Source: Casuarina equisetifolia (Eukaryota; Streptophyta; Magnoliopsida; Fagales; Casuarinaceae). Taken from it: a stretch of 64,000 bases of DNA. Both the position numbers and the translations under genes were made by a program. The stretch lies in contig CM052362.1 in the NCBI GenBank assembly GCA_028551475.1, positions 4,224,166 to 4,288,165 on the forward strand, written 5' to 3'. The notes beneath the pieces were generated by a model. The model made no database searches, was not told the DNA's origin, and was given only the letters and a program-made list of their open reading frames with translations. Numbering within the stretch: the first letter of the stretch is position 1; each line of letters opens with the position of its first letter. Below, piece by piece: positions 34,633-47,730 of the stretch.

Positions 34633-36480
34633 CAATAAAGTGAAACAAATATGTATGTAAGTAAGATGTAAAAGGAGAATATCATTGTATCTTACTTTGT
34701 TCAATATATGTCCATTATGATTGAAAATTATATATGTATGTATATTTACACAAACAACACATGTATTTATCGATTTTATGTCTATTTCTTATTGACTTTT
34801 AAATCATTTGTAGATTTGAAATGAGATGGTAGGAGAAAATAAAAGATTAAATGAAAAGTATGGTATGATTGATCAAAATTAGAAAAAAAGAAAATGTTAG
34901 AAAATCCAAAAACTTTGTAAAGGCAAAGCTAATGCAAAAAAAACACATGGTGGACAAAATGAGAAGCAATTGGATGGCAACGGTTCACTTTTAATTCGAC
35001 ATATCATCCTTGTCAAAGCAAGTATAATTATAATCCTATAATACTTTTTAGGAGTAGAGATGAAGTTCAAAGCTCTAGTATTCTTATTTTTATTCTCCTT
35101 GATCCTTTGCAATATGTTGTATTGACCTTGGGATCCTCGTAAACCCAAGACAATCTTCATGGCCGTAACAAAAGCCAACCCTATGACTTGCTGTCTTAAG
35201 TGGCAAATGTGGACGGCCTCAAATTTGCTCCATGCTCTCGTACCCATCCATCTTCCTAAGGTTCTTTTGGGTACTAGAAGCAGATTCCTTCCGTGCTAAA
35301 AATGGTTTCTTTTTTCTTATTTCTTTTGCCCATAATCATCATGATCTCGATGGACTTGATTGAAAAGCAGATTCTTCTCATTTGGGAGAAAATTCACTAG
35401 GAGCTGATTAAGACACCTTATGTACTCTTTGGAAATCAAGTCATTTTGTCTTCTTACCCAAGTATAGACTATACAACAATATGATTATTTTCTTGACAAG
35501 CTTGTTTTCTTAATGTATACAATACCATCAATTTGAGGGCAAATGTCACAACGTTACATTGCCTTATTAACACCAAAATGATGATGTTTCCCTCTGAAAT
35601 GGTATTGTTTTATGGCAAGCAGAAATGTGCAGTGTAGTGGAGAATGAATTTACGTTTGTGTGAAGATTATTGCAGTTATGCTGACTTCATGTATAAAAAA
35701 TAAGGTTTCTTCCGATTATAATTTTGCCATACCGCATGCCATGTCATCACGCCGAACAGCTTCTCTGTACCACTCATGTCAATTAGTTATTCTAAGTCCT
35801 CAATGGATTTAGCTACTGCAGGAGATCTTCCCACCATGCTTCTTGAGGCTTCTCTCAAATCTTACACAATATTTATGTATCCGCAAGTGTCTTCATTTGC
35901 TTAGAAGCCTTGGATGACTATAGGATCCATTTCATTTCAGCTTGCTACGTCTGTCCTCTTTGTTTGTTCCCATACTAATTTCAAGCATGGAACATCATCT
36001 TCTGGTCTGGATTATGGTAATTATCATGACTGATTTCCCTTTGCAATCTCTTCACTTTTGATGCAGCTCACTTTCATCACTCAGACTTTGTAGGAAGTTG
36101 AGAGGGTGGGTTGGTTTTCTACACAAGCGATTATTGTCGTATTAATAACTAGTAGTCGTCGTAACATTTGTGAGGAAGAGATCTAGTATTTCCTTCTTCG
36201 TGTTCTTGTTTTCTAGAAGACCTCCACAAATCATTTCTTAAGATCTTCAATGAGTAATTTAACAAAATGACAAAATGGATTGATTCCTGTACTTACCTTT
36301 GATCTGACATTAGGATGAACGTGTCAACAACATACAATTCTTTTGTCCCATTTTGATTCTAATTTTGGTTACTGTTGCAACATTACCTTTTAACTTTCTG
36401 ATATCTTTTCGATTTACCCTTTCGTTAATATCAATAAGACAAATTTTACCTAAATAACAGCAAAATGTTAGGTTTTCTCA
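34633..36480 (+). repeat. DC1 3' UTR and duplicated spacer, copy 4 (inverted-block type)
   Basis: Matches 12176-13990 closely, including the inverted block at about 35870-35950. No gene supported. Confidence 0.75.
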
Positions 36481-37130
36481 CAAATAGTAGGTGAAGATTC
36501 ACCAAGTCCAAGTCCATATCTCATTGCAAAGAAGTCCTACAATAGACTTTAATGTCTATTAATTACATTGACACCTTATTCAATATCTAACCTCATATAG
36601 TTCTATCCTCAAGTTGTCTACCATTAACCTTAACAATCTTTACTCATGTCCATCTTCCAACAGCTCAAAATGTTAACCAAGAACATGTATGATAGGCACC
36701 AACCTCCAATGGTTGGACTCTCTCTTGATCTCTTTCTTTAACTCAGTCCAGTTGAAGGACTCCCAAGCACTTTGTCTTAAGTATCTCATCCCAAAGATAT
36801 ATCGTGTTGCTTTTAGGTCTTTTATGGAAAACTTTGTCATAGGTTCCCTCTACAATTTTTCTAAAAGCCTTTGTAAGGTTCAACAAATAATCCCACTATT
36901 AACTTGCTTGAGAAGTGAATAACATATCTAAAGGACTCACCCTGAAATAAACACTATTGTTGCTTGAGCTTTTAATAAATTCATGCATGCTCATGAATTT
37001 GTACACCGTTGAGTATCATTGCCTAAGAAATAATAGAAGTCCATATGTACTTTCCTTTACCTATATATCATATTCTCCTTTAACTTCGAATCTCATGGGT
37101 TTATATAGTGTAGCGTAAACTGCCACCAAA
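36481..37130. other. Unique spacer, nothing recognised
   Basis: Departs from the duplicated spacer at about 36485. A 77-codon frame at 36689-36922 has no recognisable motif and I do not support it as a gene. The stretch may belong to the copia relic that follows. Confidence 0.4.
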
Positions 37131-38060
37131 ACTTAATATCACCTATATTGAAGTCCTTAATTGTAGAACACTTGAAGAAGTGTGGAGTGGAAGGCTTGCT
37201 AACTATTCAAATTTAAAGATCTTTGGCTATCCCACATATGTATATATTCAAGGAGGTAATTTTAAACCAAGTTCTAGAAGATGCATTTTCTTAAGATATG
37301 GAAATGGTGTAAAATAATACAAATTATGGTTTTTGGGTGGGAGAACTTCCAAGTTTCTAATAAGTCATGATGTTATTTTTTATGAAATGTCAATGATAAA
37401 GGAAAGGTGAAGGTGTTGAAGATACCAACTTTGTGCAACCTTGTTAACATGCTCACCAAGGTGATCCCATTATTAAGTTTAATAATTGTATGGAGTTTTG
37501 CAACTAAGAGTTTGAAGATTATTGTAAGAAAGATGGTATAGCAAGACACTACACTGTTGTATACACATTACAAAAAAATGGAGTGGCAAAGATGATGAAT
37601 AGAACAATCATAGAGAAAGCAAGGTGTATGCTATTTATAGAAGGATTGACTAGATAGTTTTGGGCTAAACCAGCTAATACAACTTATTACTTGATCAACA
37701 GATCACCATCTATTACCTTTAATTATAGAGCACTTGAAGAATTTTGGAGTGGAAAGCTTGCTGACTACTCAAACTTAAAGATCTTCGGTTGTCCTGTATA
37801 TGTACATCTTCAAAGAGGTAAGCTTGAACAAAGATCTAGAACATGCATTTTCTTAGGATATGTAGATGGTGTGAAGGGATACAAATTATGATTTTCTAAT
37901 GGAAGAACTTTTAGTTCCCAATCAATCATGATGTTATTTTTGATGAAATGCCATTGATAAAGGAAAGGTAAAAGTGTTGAAGATATTAACTTTATGTAAC
38001 CTTATTGATATGCTTACCAAGGTAATCTTTACTATCAAGTTCAATAATTGTATGACTTGA
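37131..38060 (+). mobile_element. Copia integrase relic with internal duplication
   Basis: The end of an integrase core and its C-terminus are readable: KKDGIARHYTVVYT, NGVAKMMNRTI, YLINRSPS and IFGCPVYVHLQRGKL in 37510-37890. A diverged second copy of the C-terminal part (FGYPTYVYIQGGN-like DNA) lies at about 37150-37430, so part of the relic is duplicated in tandem. Several stops; no LTR identified. Confidence 0.75.
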
Positions 38061-40390
38061 TAGGTTTATGTAGTGATGAATGAAGATATTGAAATGGTAA
38101 TGCTGAGGAGAGTTATTAAGATACTACTTGATTATTCAACAAGGTGGAAGATAGTTGGATGTGACTCATAATTAGCATATTATCTCTTTCTTATATCTTT
38201 CTTGTTATTGAAGAGATGAGGTGACATTGCCATTATTTGGCATGTGTGGTTTGGGAGAAAAAATCCATGTCTCTAAACTTTCTCACTCTTTCATTCTCTC
38301 TCCATTATCATGGATGACTAGTTAGGTATGAAGAGTTTGTTTCTCAACCACTAATAATTCTTGCTATTAAGGAAAATTTGTTACAAGTGAGGGAGGTTTT
38401 GATTTTTGAAGCCAAAAGATATCCTAAGGAGAGAACATTGTAAACAAAGAAAACCAAGAGAAAATAGAGAAAGAGAGAGCAGTTAGATTTGTGCATATTT
38501 GAGTGCATATTGCATTGTAATTTTTAGTGCAATGCAAATTGGTATACAATGTGTGTAGAACAATGAAGAAAAGAAGGAAATCTATAAGCCATACATGTTA
38601 AACTCTTATGCACTTTTGTATATCCTTAAAGAAGTGCTTGAAAAGTGTATTTGGTAAAGAACTCTTATAAGAAAACTTTGCCATTGTTGATTGCAAGTAG
38701 TGAAAGAAATCTCTTTCAATTTTATCTATAGATATAGGCAATTGTTGGCCAAACCATATAAATTTATGTATTCCCTTGTGTGATTTTATATTTGCTATTT
38801 AATTCCCTATTTAGCCAACATTTGAAATAATATCTTAAGTTTGATGAAAAATCCATTTTAATAATTAATTTGGACTTAATTAGAACACAACACTAATGTT
38901 CTTGTTATGCATTACACATTACTTTGTTTGACACAACAAATATTGACCAAAAGCTCATTAAGAGATGTTATGTTGCCATTGAAGAACAAGTTCTGTCATC
39001 TTCTTACCAAAGTCTAGAATATAAGACAATATGATTATTTTCTTTACAAACTTGGTTTCCGTACTATCAATATGAGGGGAATTGTCAAAAAGAACAACAT
39101 TGTTATAGTGGAATGACGTTGGCTTATTAACTCCAAATTACATTGTTTTCTCATGAAATTGCATTGTTTTACGACAAGGAGAAATATGTAGTGTAATGAA
39201 GAGAGAATTTTACATTTATGTCAAGATTGTTGTAGTTATGCTAACTTTAAGTATAAAAATTAAGGTTTCTTTTAGTTATAATTTTCCTAGACCGCCTGCC
39301 GTGTCAACACTTACCCAATTTCTTCTCTTTACCACTCATGTTAATTTGTTATTTATAAGCCCTTGATAAATTTAGGTAATGGTGGAGATCTTTTATGTGG
39401 TTCCTAATATATTTTCTTGCAAGTAACAAAAGCTATAATGTCCGTCATGTGATAATATAAGCTATGAGAGTTGTGCACAAAGGATGACCTCTTAAACTTA
39501 GGTTTTGATACAAAGGTAGATGGGACTATTTTGTAAAAGAAGAAAAAACACTTCGCTACATTGATAAGGTAAAACACACACTGGAATTCAATCCTTGCTT
39601 GAAAATGGAAAAATTATACATTCATTTGTAACTGTGTTTGTAATACAAGAAATAGCATATGTAATTTTGTGTATAGAAATACAAAAAGTAGTTCCCATCA
39701 TACCTTTTTCTCAAACCATACACACTTTTCATGTATCTGCAAGTGTCTGCATTTGCTTAAAATAATTGTGGGATCCATTTCAATTTCACTTGCTATGTCT
39801 ATGTTGTTGGTTTGTTTGCATACTTTTTCAAGCATGGAATATCATCTTCTAATCTTGAGTATGGTGATTATAATGACTGATTTCCCTTTGCAATTGTTTC
39901 ACTACAAATGCAACTCACGTCCATCACACTCGCTTTGTAGGAAGTTGGGAGGCTGGATTTGGTCTTAGGATTCCCTTGGTTGTATCTATATTTCCTAGTT
40001 GTATTCATACTATTCATTTCATTATATAGTCTATTACAATATAAGATAGGCTAAGTTTAGCCCTAGGATAAGCAATGTATAGCTCATTATTATTGCATAC
40101 TCAACATACATTAATTCTCTCACTCATTGGCATATTCTCTCATTCTCTTATTTTTCTGCCTTCATGTTTTGTGACACAAATCAAACTTGTTGAACATATA
40201 ACTTTGTAATTTTGGGTTATTTTCTATGTAACAAAATCTATCTCATATAAGTCTTTGGATGATTTCAAGAGTTACACATTCAAAACTCATTATTTTGAAA
40301 GATTTTTCTGTTATGTTTCTTCCAAATAACATAAACACAAAGTACATACGTAAATTTAACTACACATGCTTTCAAGTTTCTCATAAAATT
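38061..40390. repeat. Unrecognised sequence, then another decayed spacer copy
   Basis: 38061-38930 has no recognised features. From about 38960 to 39400 it matches 35440-35800, and 39710-39960 matches 35870-36110 (inverted-block type), so a further spacer copy is present but diverged. About 39965-40380 matches nothing else and is low-complexity CT-rich sequence of unknown origin. Confidence 0.5.
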
Positions 40391-41035
40391 GCATAGACTG
40401 GAAGTTCTCTGTCCATGAATCATGCCATGAGGAACCAAACAGGGGATAGAGGTCAAGCATAATTTTCTTGAAATACGCCATTTGATCTCCACAAAACTTG
40501 GCAAACATGGCGCGAAGGAAACCGTTTGTTCATGGTGCGAGAGAACTGTACTGCATTCACCAAGTAAAAATGCGTCCAACATTTACAAATTCATCACCCC
40601 AAATTGCAACTTCACTCATGAATCGTCCATTGAACTATCTGTACGATGGCATATTAGACCTATGATCCACAGCCCGCCCTTTCTCTCCAAGTCACGATGA
40701 CAAACGATTCCCATTACTCAGTACACCCTTTTTTTTTTGTCAAACTACCAACAAAGAATAAGCTTCTTTGTGGTGTTTGTAAAGTGAGAGCATCAGTGGC
40801 AGCTTCTTTTACAACTGTGAAGAGTGTTTTTTATAGAATTCTTAATTGTGTGTTACTCATGGGAACGGTAAAGCCAGCATATGGGTTCACTAGCGACTCG
40901 TGGGAAGAAAAGCAAAGGCCTACTCTTGTGTAATGGTGTAGAATCCATAGCTTACCTCTTAGTCAAGATAAGTAGCACGGAGCTTGTCATAGAAAGGAGA
41001 ATATAAATCGTGGAGCTGCTATTGTTCAAAAACAG
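40391..41035 (+). pseudogene. DC1-domain gene relic (modules 1-5)
   Basis: The longest of the relics. It begins in module 1 (SVHESCH-like DNA at about 40412), continues through CSWCERTVLHSPSKN at about 40530-40570 and CGVCK at about 40772, and ends in decayed module 5. Frame breaks throughout. It occupies the upstream relic position of the DC1 copy that was split by copia-2. Confidence 0.7.
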
Positions 41036-41249
41036 GCATGTGAATATGCTCACAACCTGGGCTCTTTGTCACTAAAAATAGATTCCTTCCATCTTAACGT
41101 GTTCTCTTTTTCTAAGTTTGAGCATTTCAACTACCCAATAATCACTCAAGGTCTCTACTGAACCAATAAAGAAGTAGATTCTCCTCATCTAGGAAAAGAT
41201 TGACTAAAAGCTCATTAAGTCATCTTGATTGAACTAGTGATTGGATTTG

Positions 41250-41987
41250 TGAGGCTAGATCATGTTACTATTATATGCGAACTTTAGTTAGGTTTGGAAC
41301 AATATCTAACCTTACAAGAAGGAAAAAAAAACTTGAAAACAAAGAAAAGAATGAAGTACATTAATAGAAAGGATGAGTGAGAAAGGAAAAAGAAAGAATT
41401 TGAAGAAAAGAAAGACTAAAAAAATAAAAAAGAAAAAAAATAAAATAAACGTGTATAGAAAGAAAGGAATAGCTAATTTTGCTATATAAGCATGGTGTTA
41501 TATTGTTTTGCTCCATTCACCAAAGAAGATATATCATCATTTGCTTACTGTCTATGTGATAGTTCAAAGCACATTGAATTTGTATTTCCCCTTTACCATT
41601 TATAGTTATTTAGCTACTAGTCATACAACAAGCTTAAACATTCAATAACAGGTATTGTGTTTTATTCTCAACCCCCCTTCCTCTTAGTTATATCCTTTTT
41701 ATTATAACAAAGCTCATAGTTATTTTTAACATGTTTTTTTTTTTAAAAAAATTTTGAGAAAAATGTAGAAACTTGAGTTTTGAACATGTTATTGGTCAAT
41801 TTGGTCATATTTTTCACTTCTTATTATCTTTCAATTCTTCTATAGGCGGCAATCACAAATCAATCTTATGATTAATTTATTGTTTCTGAAGCTGAAAGAC
41901 AACCTTTTTGCATTTTAATTAGATACATACATAATTATACCTTTGCATCAATGGCTTTGTACTTGCATAGGTAACAGATAGTGCAAG
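41250..41987 (+). promoter_or_regulatory. Promoter and leader intron of the split DC1 gene
   Basis: Carries the TATATAAG box at 41483-41490 and the leader-intron borders AACAG|GTATTG near 41652 and GTAACAG near 41976, as in the intact gene at 24734. It is therefore the promoter of a formerly normal gene copy that now faces the 3' end of an antisense retrotransposon. Confidence 0.5.
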
Positions 41988-42029
41988 ATGGAACGCAAGC
42001 CATGGCATTTGTTGCATTTAATGAAAGGG

Positions 42030-42254
42030 TGTAAGATTTTGAGATGGTGGGAGAGAGAGGCCGACAGGTGAGCAAATATTTGGTTTGTATTGATTTTTTC
42101 TTTACAATAGCAAGCATACATTTATACGCTGTAAACCTAATCTATACAAGGAAAACATAATAATTACAATAATTACATAATATTCTACCTAACACAAACA
42201 CATAATTAGGGACAATTATGGTAAGGTATTAGGTAAGAAATTCAAATATCAACA
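42030..42254 (-). repeat. Copia-2 3' LTR
   Basis: On the + strand it reads TGTAAGATTTTGAG to AAATATCAACA. The adjacent CTCCCCCTTAAGCC is the reverse complement of the polypurine tract (AAGGGGGAG). Confidence 0.95.
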
Positions 42255-42261
42255 CTCCCCC

Positions 42262-45200
42262 TTAAGCCAGAGATTTGAAGAGATCAAATACTCCGAGCTT
42301 GGAGAGAAGATGCCAATGTTGTTTGCTGCAAAGTGTCTTTGTCAAAAGATCAGTTGGTTGTTCCTTGGTAGAAACATGTCGAGTTGTGATTATTCCTTGT
42401 TGAAGTTTTTCTCTTACATAGTGACATTCCACCTCAATGTGCTTTGTACGCTCATGAAAAATCAGATTTGCTGCTATCTTCTCTGCTGCTTCATTATCAT
42501 AATATAATAATGCTGGATGTCGCATCTGAAAACCAAAGTCTTTGAGTAACCCTATAATCCATACTATCTCACATGTCGTTACTTGCATGGCTCTATATTC
42601 TGCTTCTGCTGATGACAAGGATACAGTTGGTTGTTTCTTGGACCGCCACGAAATCAAGGAATCTCCAAGCATTATGCAAAATCCAGTCGTTGACCTTCTT
42701 GTCATAGGGCATGTACTGTAGTCTGAATCACAATGTGCTCTAAGCTCGAATTTGGATGAGGATGGGAACATAAGGCTAATACCTGGGCAACTCTTAAGGT
42801 ATTTAATTACCTTCAGTGCTGCCTCCATGTGGGACTGTTTCGGATTATGCATGAACTGACTGAGAAGTTGAACTGAAAAAGTGATATCAGGTCGAGTGAG
42901 AGTCAGATATATCAACCTTCCAACCAGTTTCTGATAGGTGGATGGATCTGTAAGAAGCGGGTCATCGGTTTTCTCTTCTGAACTAACATCATATTCAATG
43001 CTTGTGAACTTCTTGTTCTGTTCCATCGGAATTACAGACGGTCTCGAACCTGCCAATCCAGCCTCAAAGATTAATTCCAATGTGTACTTACGTTGGCTGA
43101 GTGAGATGCCTTCTGGAGAACGGGCTATTTTGATTCCCAAGAAGAATTTTGATTGACCCAGGTCTTTCATGAAGAAGGTAGCATGAAGATATCGTTTGAG
43201 ATCCGTTATAGCTGCCTGACTGTTACCTGTGATCAATATATCATCAACATAAATGAGTAATGCCACAAAAGAGTTACCTTTAGCCTTAGTGAATAGGGAG
43301 TAGTCATGATAAGATTGGACAAAACCATGTGCAATCAATGCTCCAGTAAACTTAACATTCCATTAACGGGATGCTTGCTTCAACCCATAAAGGGATTTTC
43401 GCAATCAACAGACTAGATGCTCCCCCTGATTGCGAAATCCAGGGGGAAGCTCCATATATACCTCCTCAGAGAGATCATCATGAAGAAAAGCATTTTAAAC
43501 ATCCATCTGGTAAAGGGGCCAATCATGAACAACAACAATAGTGATGATGAGACGAACTGTGACATGCTTCGCAATGGGCGAAAATGTATCTTGGTAATCG
43601 ATGCCCTCACGCTGATTAAAGCCCTTGGCCACTAGACGGGCCTTATACCGCTCAATGGAACCATTGGCATGATACTTCACTTTGTACACCCATTTACACC
43701 CAATAGGACGTCGATTAAGGGGCAAGGGAACCACATCCCATGTGTGGTTAGCCTCTAAAGCAGTGAGTTCATGGTTCATAGCATCTATCCAATTAGGATC
43801 AGAGGCGGCTTCATGATAAGTGGAAGGTTCATGGATGGCAGAGATGGAGGCAATGAAATGTTGATGAAGTGGGTGACATTGTTGAAGGGAGACATAATTG
43901 GAGATGGGGTAGGCAGAGGTGTTAGAAGTCGAAGGAAGGGTAGGACATATGTAGTCAGAGGTCCAAATGGGTGGGCGACTAGGTCGACTTGAACGGCGTA
44001 AGGTGGTATCAAAGGTAGTGGGAAGAGAGGAATTTGGGCTTGGATTAGGAGCAGGAACAGGAGGGGGGGAAGGGGATATGATATCATCCAAAATAGTGGT
44101 AAGGTTGGGGAGAGGGGGCTCAGGGAGGTTAGGGAGATCAACTGGTAGGGACGAGGAAGTATAAGGTTCATCGAGCTGCACAGTAGGAACTGAAGGGGCG
44201 GCAGGCGTGATCGGAGGAGAGAAAAGAAAATTATTCTCTTGAAAAACAACATCTCGACTAACAAAAAATTTGTTAGAGGCAGGGTCATAAAGACGGTAAC
44301 CCTTCTGAGAGGAAAGATATCCCATGAAAATACAAGGGAGGGCACGAGGACTGAATTTGTCACGAGTACCGAGGGTGGAAGCAAAACAGCGACACCCAAA
44401 AACACGAAGATGATCAATAACAGGGGGTTTTCCAAAAAGTTTTTCAAAAGGGCTAAGGCCATGAAGAGAGGAGGAAGGAAGACGGTTAATGAGATAGGTG
44501 GCAATGAGGAGGCATTCACCCCAAAAACGAGGAGGGATGTGAGCTTGAAACATGAGAGCACGAGCGACATCAAGCAAGTGCCGATGTTTCCGTTCAACAA
44601 TTCCATTCTATTGGGGAGTGTGAACACAAGAGGTCTCATGAAGGATGCCACGCGAGGAAAGAAACGAACGGCATTCAGAAGAAAAGAATTCAGTTCCATT
44701 GTCGGAGTGAATGCGGCGAACAACAGAATTGAATTGAGTGGAGACAAGGGAGAGAAAATATTGATTTTTGGAGAAAACTTGGCTTTTAAAGGTAAGAAGA
44801 AAGGTCCAGGTAGCTTGAGAAAAATCATCCACAATGGTGAGGAAGTAACGAGCACCATCATGAGTGGGGGTCCGATGAGGACCCCAAACATCCATATGGA
44901 CGAGTTCAAAAATAGAGGTGGTGCAGTGTTGACGAGAGGGAAACGGGGCACGGGTTTGTTTGGCTAAAGGACAAATAGAACATTGAAAATTAGAGGGGCA
45001 AGAAAAAGATCGTCCGTGAGAATGAAAAGTTTTAAGTGAGGAATGACCCAAGCATTGATGCAAAAGAGCGTACTGAATATTATTAGTAAAAATGGAATTA
45101 CAAATTGTTTGTGGAATACAAAAAGTAGTCCGTAAGGAAGCTAAATAATTTGAAAAAACTGAAGTAAATTGTGCTAGAATGGAGGAACATAGGAAATATA

Positions 45201-46860
45201 AGCCCCGATCAGCCTTGCCGAGCCCGATCAGATCCCCAGTTGTACGATCCTGAAAGAGACAAAATTTATCAAAGAAAAGGGCAACACAATTATTGTCGCG
45301 GGTCAGTTTTTGAATAGATAATAAATTATGACGAAAGTGAGGGGCATATAAAACATGAGTGAGATTAAGGGAGGGATAAGGCTTATAGTGACCAATGTGA
45401 GTGATTGGACTAAGGGATTTGTCAGGGAGAGTGATGTGGATGGGTTTGGCACATGGGTAAAAAGAATTTAACATATGCAAATTACATGTGATATGGTCCG
45501 TTGTCCCAGAATCAATAATCCATAAAGATGAAAAAGGATGAGAAAAAGAAGAATTACCGGAGAAATTGGCACTAGGATCAGAGGTGCCCATCTGATTGAT
45601 AAGTGTCACCAATTTTTGTTGTTAGTCCGCAGTGAAATTGAGTCTAGTAGAGCCGCCATAGATGCTGTCAAGGCTTGGAGGTGGATGACCCAAGATGCCT
45701 GCACTAGGATAAGGAGAAGGTGAGGGGTTACCAAAATAAGAAGGCCTAGTAAAGGGGGGCGGTGGAGGCCCATGACTGAAGTTGTGGGGCCCGTGGCCAT
45801 CAAGAGAAGCATTGTGGGCTTGGGTATGCCCATTAGTAGAGCAGTGGCGATTACTACCCTTGGGTTTGGACTTCCAACCTGGGGGGTAGCCCACAAGCAG
45901 AAAACAAGCCTCCTAGACGTGCCTAGGCTTCTTGCAATGATTGCAAAAAGGGCGCTGATGGGCTAAGGAAGGAGTAGGATCCTTGGGCCGTTGTGGCCCA
46001 GATAGGTGATGAGGGCCTAGAGGAGTGGGCCGTGAGTCAGTGGGCCAACCTCCTGGGCCTAGTTGCAGAGCCTCGTTGCCCGACCCAACAGAAGGGCGAC
46101 GTGTAGTCCCGTGTGATTGTGCCGCGAAGGCACTGGCGTCGCCGGCACTGTGGTGGCCATCGTGTTGGGAACGCTGGTCAACGTCTTGCTTGGCCAGAGA
46201 GTAGATCTTCTCCAAAGAAGGAAGCTCTTCGTGGTTGAGGACGGAAGAAACAAGGTTTTGGAACTCCGGCGAAAGGGAAATGAGAAGCTTCAGTGCACGA
46301 TCCTCATGGTCACGAGCCCGGAGACGTGAGTTAACTTCGCAATCGCATTTGCCGCAAGAACATCAGATGGGGGCCTGCTGTGTCTCAAGTGCACCCTAAA
46401 GGTCTGTCAGGCGGACATAAAAGGCCGTGAGATCAGCACTGGTGGCGCCAGGAGCAAGCTGAAGTGCATTGATGGCCTGTTGCAAGCCAAATTTCTGAGT
46501 AGTGGAGACTTTGTCAAAGCTCTCTTGCAGAACTCGCCAAATATCCGTCACGGTCGGAAGTCGAGAAACCATGCTCTCCAAATCGGAGTCAACAGAGTGT
46601 ACTAGCCAAGTTTTGACAGCGGCATGGGCTTGGGCCCATCGTTGTGCGTCTTCGCCATTACCGTTTGGACAAGTAAGCTCACCGGTGAGAAAGCCGAGCT
46701 TGTTGCGGGCGAGATAGACGGTGCGAATCTGGTCACTCTAAATGCTCCAGTTCGATTCGCCAACTAATCGTTTAGGAACAATGCTGTCGGGTTGGAGATC
46801 AGCAGTAGAAAGGTGATAAGGGTCGCGAAGAGTGGAGGAAGGGGTTCCAGCGGTAGCCAT
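42262..46860 (-). pseudogene. Copia-2 gag-pol, interrupted by nonsense codons
   Basis: Translation would start at the ATG at 46858-46860 (MATAGTPSSTL). In order follow a capsid-like region, a zinc knuckle (CNHCKKPRH, with the next position a stop at 45913-45915), protease (DSGTTDH), integrase core (DVWGP, VDDFS), VFGC block, reverse transcriptase with YVDD near 43240-43255, and RNase H ending in KLGVFDLFKSLA. Stops lie at about 46738, 46396, 45913, 45622, 44608, 43495, 43405 and 43363. Most can be explained by single C-to-T or G-to-A changes, and there is almost no frameshift decay. Confidence 0.92.
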
Positions 46861-47085
46861 CAAAGAAATTAAGGCTAAGGTTATGAGAAATTGGGGAATT
46901 TGGGAGATTAGGAATGAAGGTAAAATTGTGAAAAAATAAGTTTAGGGTTTTCCGAAATTGGGGATATGAGAAAACCGAAAAATTAGAGAATTAGGGGCTA
47001 AAAAGTGGGAGATACGAGAGATTAGGGTTTCGGTAATTATGAATGGCAGAACTATAATATTGAAAAAGGGAATGATAAAGTGAAG

Positions 47086-47330
47086 AAACGGATGAAAAGC
47101 CAAATGGACCAAAAAGCCGAGAAACGGACGAAAAAACAAGAAACGGATGAAAAGCCGAAATAGATGAAAAAATTGATAAACGGACGAAAAAGCAAGAAAC
47201 GGATGAAAAGCCAAAATAGACGAAAAAACTGATAAACGGACGAAAAAGCAAGAAACGGATGAAAAGCCGAAATAGACCAAAAAAACTGAGAAACGGACGA
47301 AAAAGCAAGAAACGGACAAAAAAGCTAAAA
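47086..47330. repeat. 56-bp minisatellite in the copia-2 leader
   Basis: AAACGGATGAAAAGCC recurs at 47086, 47141, 47197 and 47253, with a weaker copy at 47310, giving about 4.5 units of 56 bp between the 5' LTR and gag. It generates long Phe/Ser-rich minus-strand frames that are not genes. Confidence 0.88.
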
Positions 47331-47505
47331 AGACTTACGGGAAAGGGAGGATAGTGGGAATGAATGAAGATTCACGGGAAAGGAAAAGGAGTCAGAAGAA
47401 AGGGACAATTACGGGGAAAGATAGGGGTATTGAGAATCACTTGTCACTGATGGCCGTGAGGAAGCGAAAAAAAATCTCAGGAAAAGAAACAAGGCTCGGG
47501 TACCA

Positions 47506-47730
47506 TGTAAGATTTTGAGATGGTGGGAGAGAGAGGCCGACAGGTGAGCAAATATTTGGTTTGTATTGATTTTTTCTTTACAATACCAAGCATACATTTA
47601 TACGCTGTAAACCTAATCTATACAAGGAAAACATAATAATTACAATAATTACATAATATTCTACCTAACACAAACACATAATTAGGGACAATTATGGAAA
47701 GGTATTAGGTAAGAAATTCAAATATCAACA
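47506..47730 (-). repeat. Copia-2 5' LTR
   Basis: Identical to 42030-42254 except at two positions. It is followed by the AAGGG duplication and the resumed DC1 sequence. Confidence 0.95.

Larger units (their letters stand above)
42030..47730 (-). mobile_element. Copia-2: full-length Ty1/copia element, eight nonsense codons
   Basis: A 5701-bp element with two 225-bp LTRs that differ at only two positions, a primer binding site TGGTACCCGAGCC (minus strand, 47493-47505) and AAGGG duplications at 42025-42029 and 47731-47735. Gag and Pol are colinear and almost unshifted but carry about eight stop codons. It is oriented antisense to its DC1 host gene. Protein similarity places it in the same general group as copia-1. 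Confidence 0.96.

Noticed and set aside
36689-36922. 77-codon + strand frame in unique spacer
   Set aside because: No motif, no upstream context and no second copy to test conservation.
43785-44967. Long open frames on both strands across the copia-2 pol region
   Set aside because: The + strand frame and one minus-strand frame are shadows of the integrase and reverse-transcriptase frame (43495-44577). Their composition (Pro/Leu- or Arg/Gly-rich) and lack of motifs fit overlap artefacts.
46942-47319. Phe-rich minus-strand frames
   Set aside because: Produced by the 56-bp minisatellite in the copia-2 leader.
47086-47330. CRISPR-like array
   Set aside because: Units are contiguous with no unique spacers, and the context is a plant retrotransposon leader.
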